NCBI RefSeq assembly: GCF_963422225.1
Contig: NZ_OY728607.1
Span: 372,001 to 436,000 of the forward strand
Source: Candidatus Trichorickettsia mobilis
GTDB taxonomy: Bacteria; Pseudomonadota; Alphaproteobacteria; Rickettsiales; Rickettsiaceae
Direction: 5' to 3'
DNA length: 64,000 bases
Part shown: positions 62,333-64,000 of the stretch, one piece after another
Layout of the letters: every line of letters begins with the position of its first letter
Position numbering within the stretch: the first letter of the stretch is position 1
Translations under genes and position numbers: made by a program
The notes under the pieces: model-generated
The model's database searches: none
Told to the model about the DNA's origin: nothing
The model's input: the letters and a program-made list of their open reading frames with translations, nothing else

Positions 62333-63064
62333 TTCATGCTGTGTTTTTATAATATTATTCGCTTCAAGTAATTCCTGTTGAGTATTTACACCAACTACAA
62401 TTTGGTTATCAGTAGATAATAAATAAGATACTTTTTCATTATAATTCTGGCATACTTCAATTATATTTGTCAAATAAAACTCACTGGATAATTTTTGCTC
62501 TGGTATTACACAATACGGTATATATTTTTTTAATATACCCGGTGCAAACACCATAACTCCTGAATTACATAAAGTAATTTTCTTTTCTTCTTCACTCGCA
62601 TGTTTAAATTCAACAATTTTAACAAAATTACCAAATTTATCAGTAACTATTCTTCCATATTGCCCAGGATCATCACGCTCAAATACTAAAGTACTTACAG
62701 CTGAATTTGTTAATATTAAATTATTTAATAATTCTTTGATAATTGACGAAGAAATAAAAGGATTATCACCATATACCACAATTACCGGTATGTGCTCTGC
62801 GATTAAATCTAATACACAATATACAGCATGAGCAGTGCCCAGGGGCTGTTCTTGTAAAGCAAATTTACAAAATTCTTGATAAGGAGCCAAATGAGGCTTT
62901 AGTTGCTCAGAATAAACTAAAATAATATCTTTAGTTACAGCACGAGTATTTAACAACACTCTTTCAATCATTGGTTTACCACCAACTTTATGCATTACTT
63001 TGGGCAAATCTGAGGCCATACGGCTTCCATTTCCTGCCGCCAAAATGATAATTTGACAACTCAT
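62327..63064 (-). CDS. GlmU-type uridyltransferase domain without acetyltransferase half
   Basis: The 245-residue nucleotidyltransferase has the GlmU N-terminal signature IIILAAGNGSRMASDLPKVM, EQPLGTAHAV, VVYGDNPFI and a terminal GVNTQQEL. In most bacteria GlmU is about 450 residues with a left-handed beta-helix that acetylates glucosamine-1-phosphate. That half is absent here and does not follow in another frame. The product would make UDP-GlcNAc only if GlcNAc-1-phosphate were supplied. A related sugar-nucleotide role is possible. It lies 29 bp after yebC on the same strand. Confidence 0.85.
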   Translation of the reverse strand: MSCQIIILAAGNGSRMASDLPKVMHKVGGKPMIERVLLNTRAVTKDIILVYSEQLKPHLAPYQEFCKFALQEQPLGTAHAVYCVLDLIAEHIPVIVVYGDNPFISSSIIKELLNNLILTNSAVSTLVFERDDPGQYGRIVTDKFGNFVKIVEFKHASEEEKKITLCNSGVMVFAPGILKKYIPYCVIPEQKLSSEFYLTNIIEVCQNYNEKVSYLLSTDNQIVVGVNTQQELLEANNIIKTQHEE

Positions 63065-63093
63065 ATACTTAACCTAATTTAGTATTTCTAAAC

Positions 63094-63840
63094 TTAAAAT
63101 GTAGCTAGTACTTCATCTGATATTTGATAATTACCAAATACTCTTTGCACATCATCACTTTCTTCCAAAATATCCACCAATTTAAGTAATTTTTCAGCTG
63201 CAGCGTGATCATCAACAATAATGGTATCGTGAGGTTTCCAACCAATATATGATTCAATCGGTTCTCCATATTTTTGCGTAAAAAAATCAAGACAATCTGA
63301 AAATTTATCAATCTCAGTGTATATATAGTGATATGAATCGTCCGACACCACATCATTTGCAGCCATCTCAATTGCATCATTAAGTATAACATCATTGGTT
63401 GCAATTGCAGCATCATATTGTATCATTCCCAAATGATCAAACATAAAACTTACACTACCAGTTTCAGCTAAATTTCCACCAAGTTTGGTAAAAGCAGCTC
63501 GTACATCAGCCGCTGTTCGGTTTTTATTGTCAGTAAGAGCCTCAACAATTATTGCAATACCTGATTGCGCAAACCCTTCATATCGTATTTCGACATAATT
63601 ATCAGCTTCAGTATCACTACTAGCTTGGTTTATAGCTCTTTCTATTCTTTCTTTTGGTAAATTATGAGTACGCGCCGCAATAATTACATTGCGTAACCGA
63701 GGATTATTTTGGACATCGCCTCCTCCTAATTTAGCTGCTGTAATTATTTCTCTTACTAATTTAGTAAACATCTTTGCACGTTTCTTGTCTTGCGCACCTT
63801 TACGATGTTGAATATTTTTAAATTTTGAATGCCCTGCCAT
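63094..63840 (-). CDS. yebC: YebC/PmpR-family protein (TACO1-like)
   Basis: The 248-residue protein matches the YebC family throughout: the start [45 protein letters not shown] and the acidic loop [15 protein letters not shown]. The family was long annotated as transcriptional regulators. More recent work links YebC and mitochondrial TACO1 to translation of difficult sequences such as polyproline. The gene lies between the Maf and GlmU-like genes, with short spacing suggesting a shared transcript. Confidence 0.94.
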   Translation of the reverse strand: MAGHSKFKNIQHRKGAQDKKRAKMFTKLVREIITAAKLGGGDVQNNPRLRNVIIAARTHNLPKERIERAINQASSDTEADNYVEIRYEGFAQSGIAIIVEALTDNKNRTAADVRAAFTKLGGNLAETGSVSFMFDHLGMIQYDAAIATNDVILNDAIEMAANDVVSDDSYHYIYTEIDKFSDCLDFFTQKYGEPIESYIGWKPHDTIIVDDHAAAEKLLKLVDILEESDDVQRVFGNYQISDEVLATF

Positions 63841-63858
63841 ATGCTCTCATTTAAAAAA

Positions 63859-64000
63859 TTATCTCTCAGTTGAAATTTTAAGTGAATTTAACATATTTAA
63901 AGTTTCATATAAAGGCAAACCAATAACATTGGAATGAGAACCGGAAAGAAATATGACAAAAGATTCAGCAAAGCCACTCAGAGCATAACCACCAGCTTTA
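63859..64000 (-). CDS. maf: Maf-like nucleotide pyrophosphatase, C-terminal part
   Basis: The last 47 codons are visible before the window edge: [20 protein letters not shown], then [17 protein letters not shown] and a TAA at 63859-63861. This is the conserved end of Maf/YhdE proteins, which hydrolyse non-canonical nucleoside triphosphates and affect septum formation. The gene start lies beyond the window. It ends 18 bp before yebC on the same strand. Confidence 0.85.
   Translation of the reverse strand, partial: KAGGYALSGFAESFVIFLSGSHSNVIGLPLYETLNMLNSLKISTER

Overview
The window looks like chromosomal DNA of an AT-rich obligate intracellular alphaproteobacterium of the order Rickettsiales, most likely family Rickettsiaceae (Rickettsia or a Megaira-like relative). 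Supporting genes are a TLC-family nucleotide translocase, a long Rickettsia-type isocitrate dehydrogenase, an AmpG-like permease, a CADD-type p-aminobenzoate enzyme beside a CofE/FolC2-like ligase, and many dispersed palindromic repeats. The genus is an inference from gene content; no rRNA or tRNA gene was found to settle it.

Layout. (1) 0.2-6.5 kb: transporters, two UmuD-like proteins, a GNAT enzyme, NrdB and MnhG. (2) 6.5-17.2 kb: mobile DNA. It holds an IS481-type remnant, a complete IS4-family element with a 9-bp target duplication, an IS5-family element whose transposase needs a -1 frameshift at A AAA AAC, a tyrosine-recombinase remnant, a 4.04-kb Tn3-family transposon (11114-15156) with an exact 5-bp target duplication that splits a metallopeptidase-like gene, and an IS91-type HUH transposase. 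A degenerate peptide-deformylase-like gene lies among them. (3) 17.4-34.5 kb: a Tlc translocase, then two polymorphic-toxin loci in opposite orientation. Their 1506-bp arms are nearly identical and flank about 8.4 kb of ordinary genes (CHCC zinc finger, SDR, TPR protein, ftsY, DUF155, ygfZ, FlbD-like regulator). (4) 34.5-64 kb: icd, uvrD, a folate cluster (FolC2-like, CADD, folA, folKP, folB), a threonine/serine dehydratase-like gene, lon, parE, ctpA, a divergent polysaccharide deacetylase, rppH, recJ, mutS, an amino-acid ABC transporter opposite argR, csaA, small unknown genes, a GlmU uridyltransferase domain, yebC and the end of maf.

The main discovery candidate is the toxin system. Each locus encodes a 474-residue shared TPR-containing body ending at the motif MPDPEDEEHKV, followed by a different C-terminal toxin tip. 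One tip is colicin-E3-like, with the D-x2-H-x3-E pattern of that 16S rRNase. The other resembles Ntox21-type predicted RNases. Each toxin is followed by a small CC...CPWCG immunity-like protein. Downstream of each locus lie orphan or broken tip-immunity cassettes bounded by the same sequences: the pre-toxin motif on one side and the EWWKKRGL end of the immunity gene on the other. This architecture suits tip exchange by homologous recombination, and the inverted arms could also flip the segment between them. Both toxin genes share a putative promoter and a 39-bp palindrome that could be an operator.

Other readable logic: ArgR probably controls the divergent HisJ/GlnP/GlnQ-type transporter through two ARG-box-like sites spaced 21 bp centre to centre. 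Folate synthesis uses the Chlamydia-type replacements for PabABC and FolC. Palindromic repeats of several families fill most intergenic gaps over 250 bp, and one appears to supply the last codons and stop of folA.
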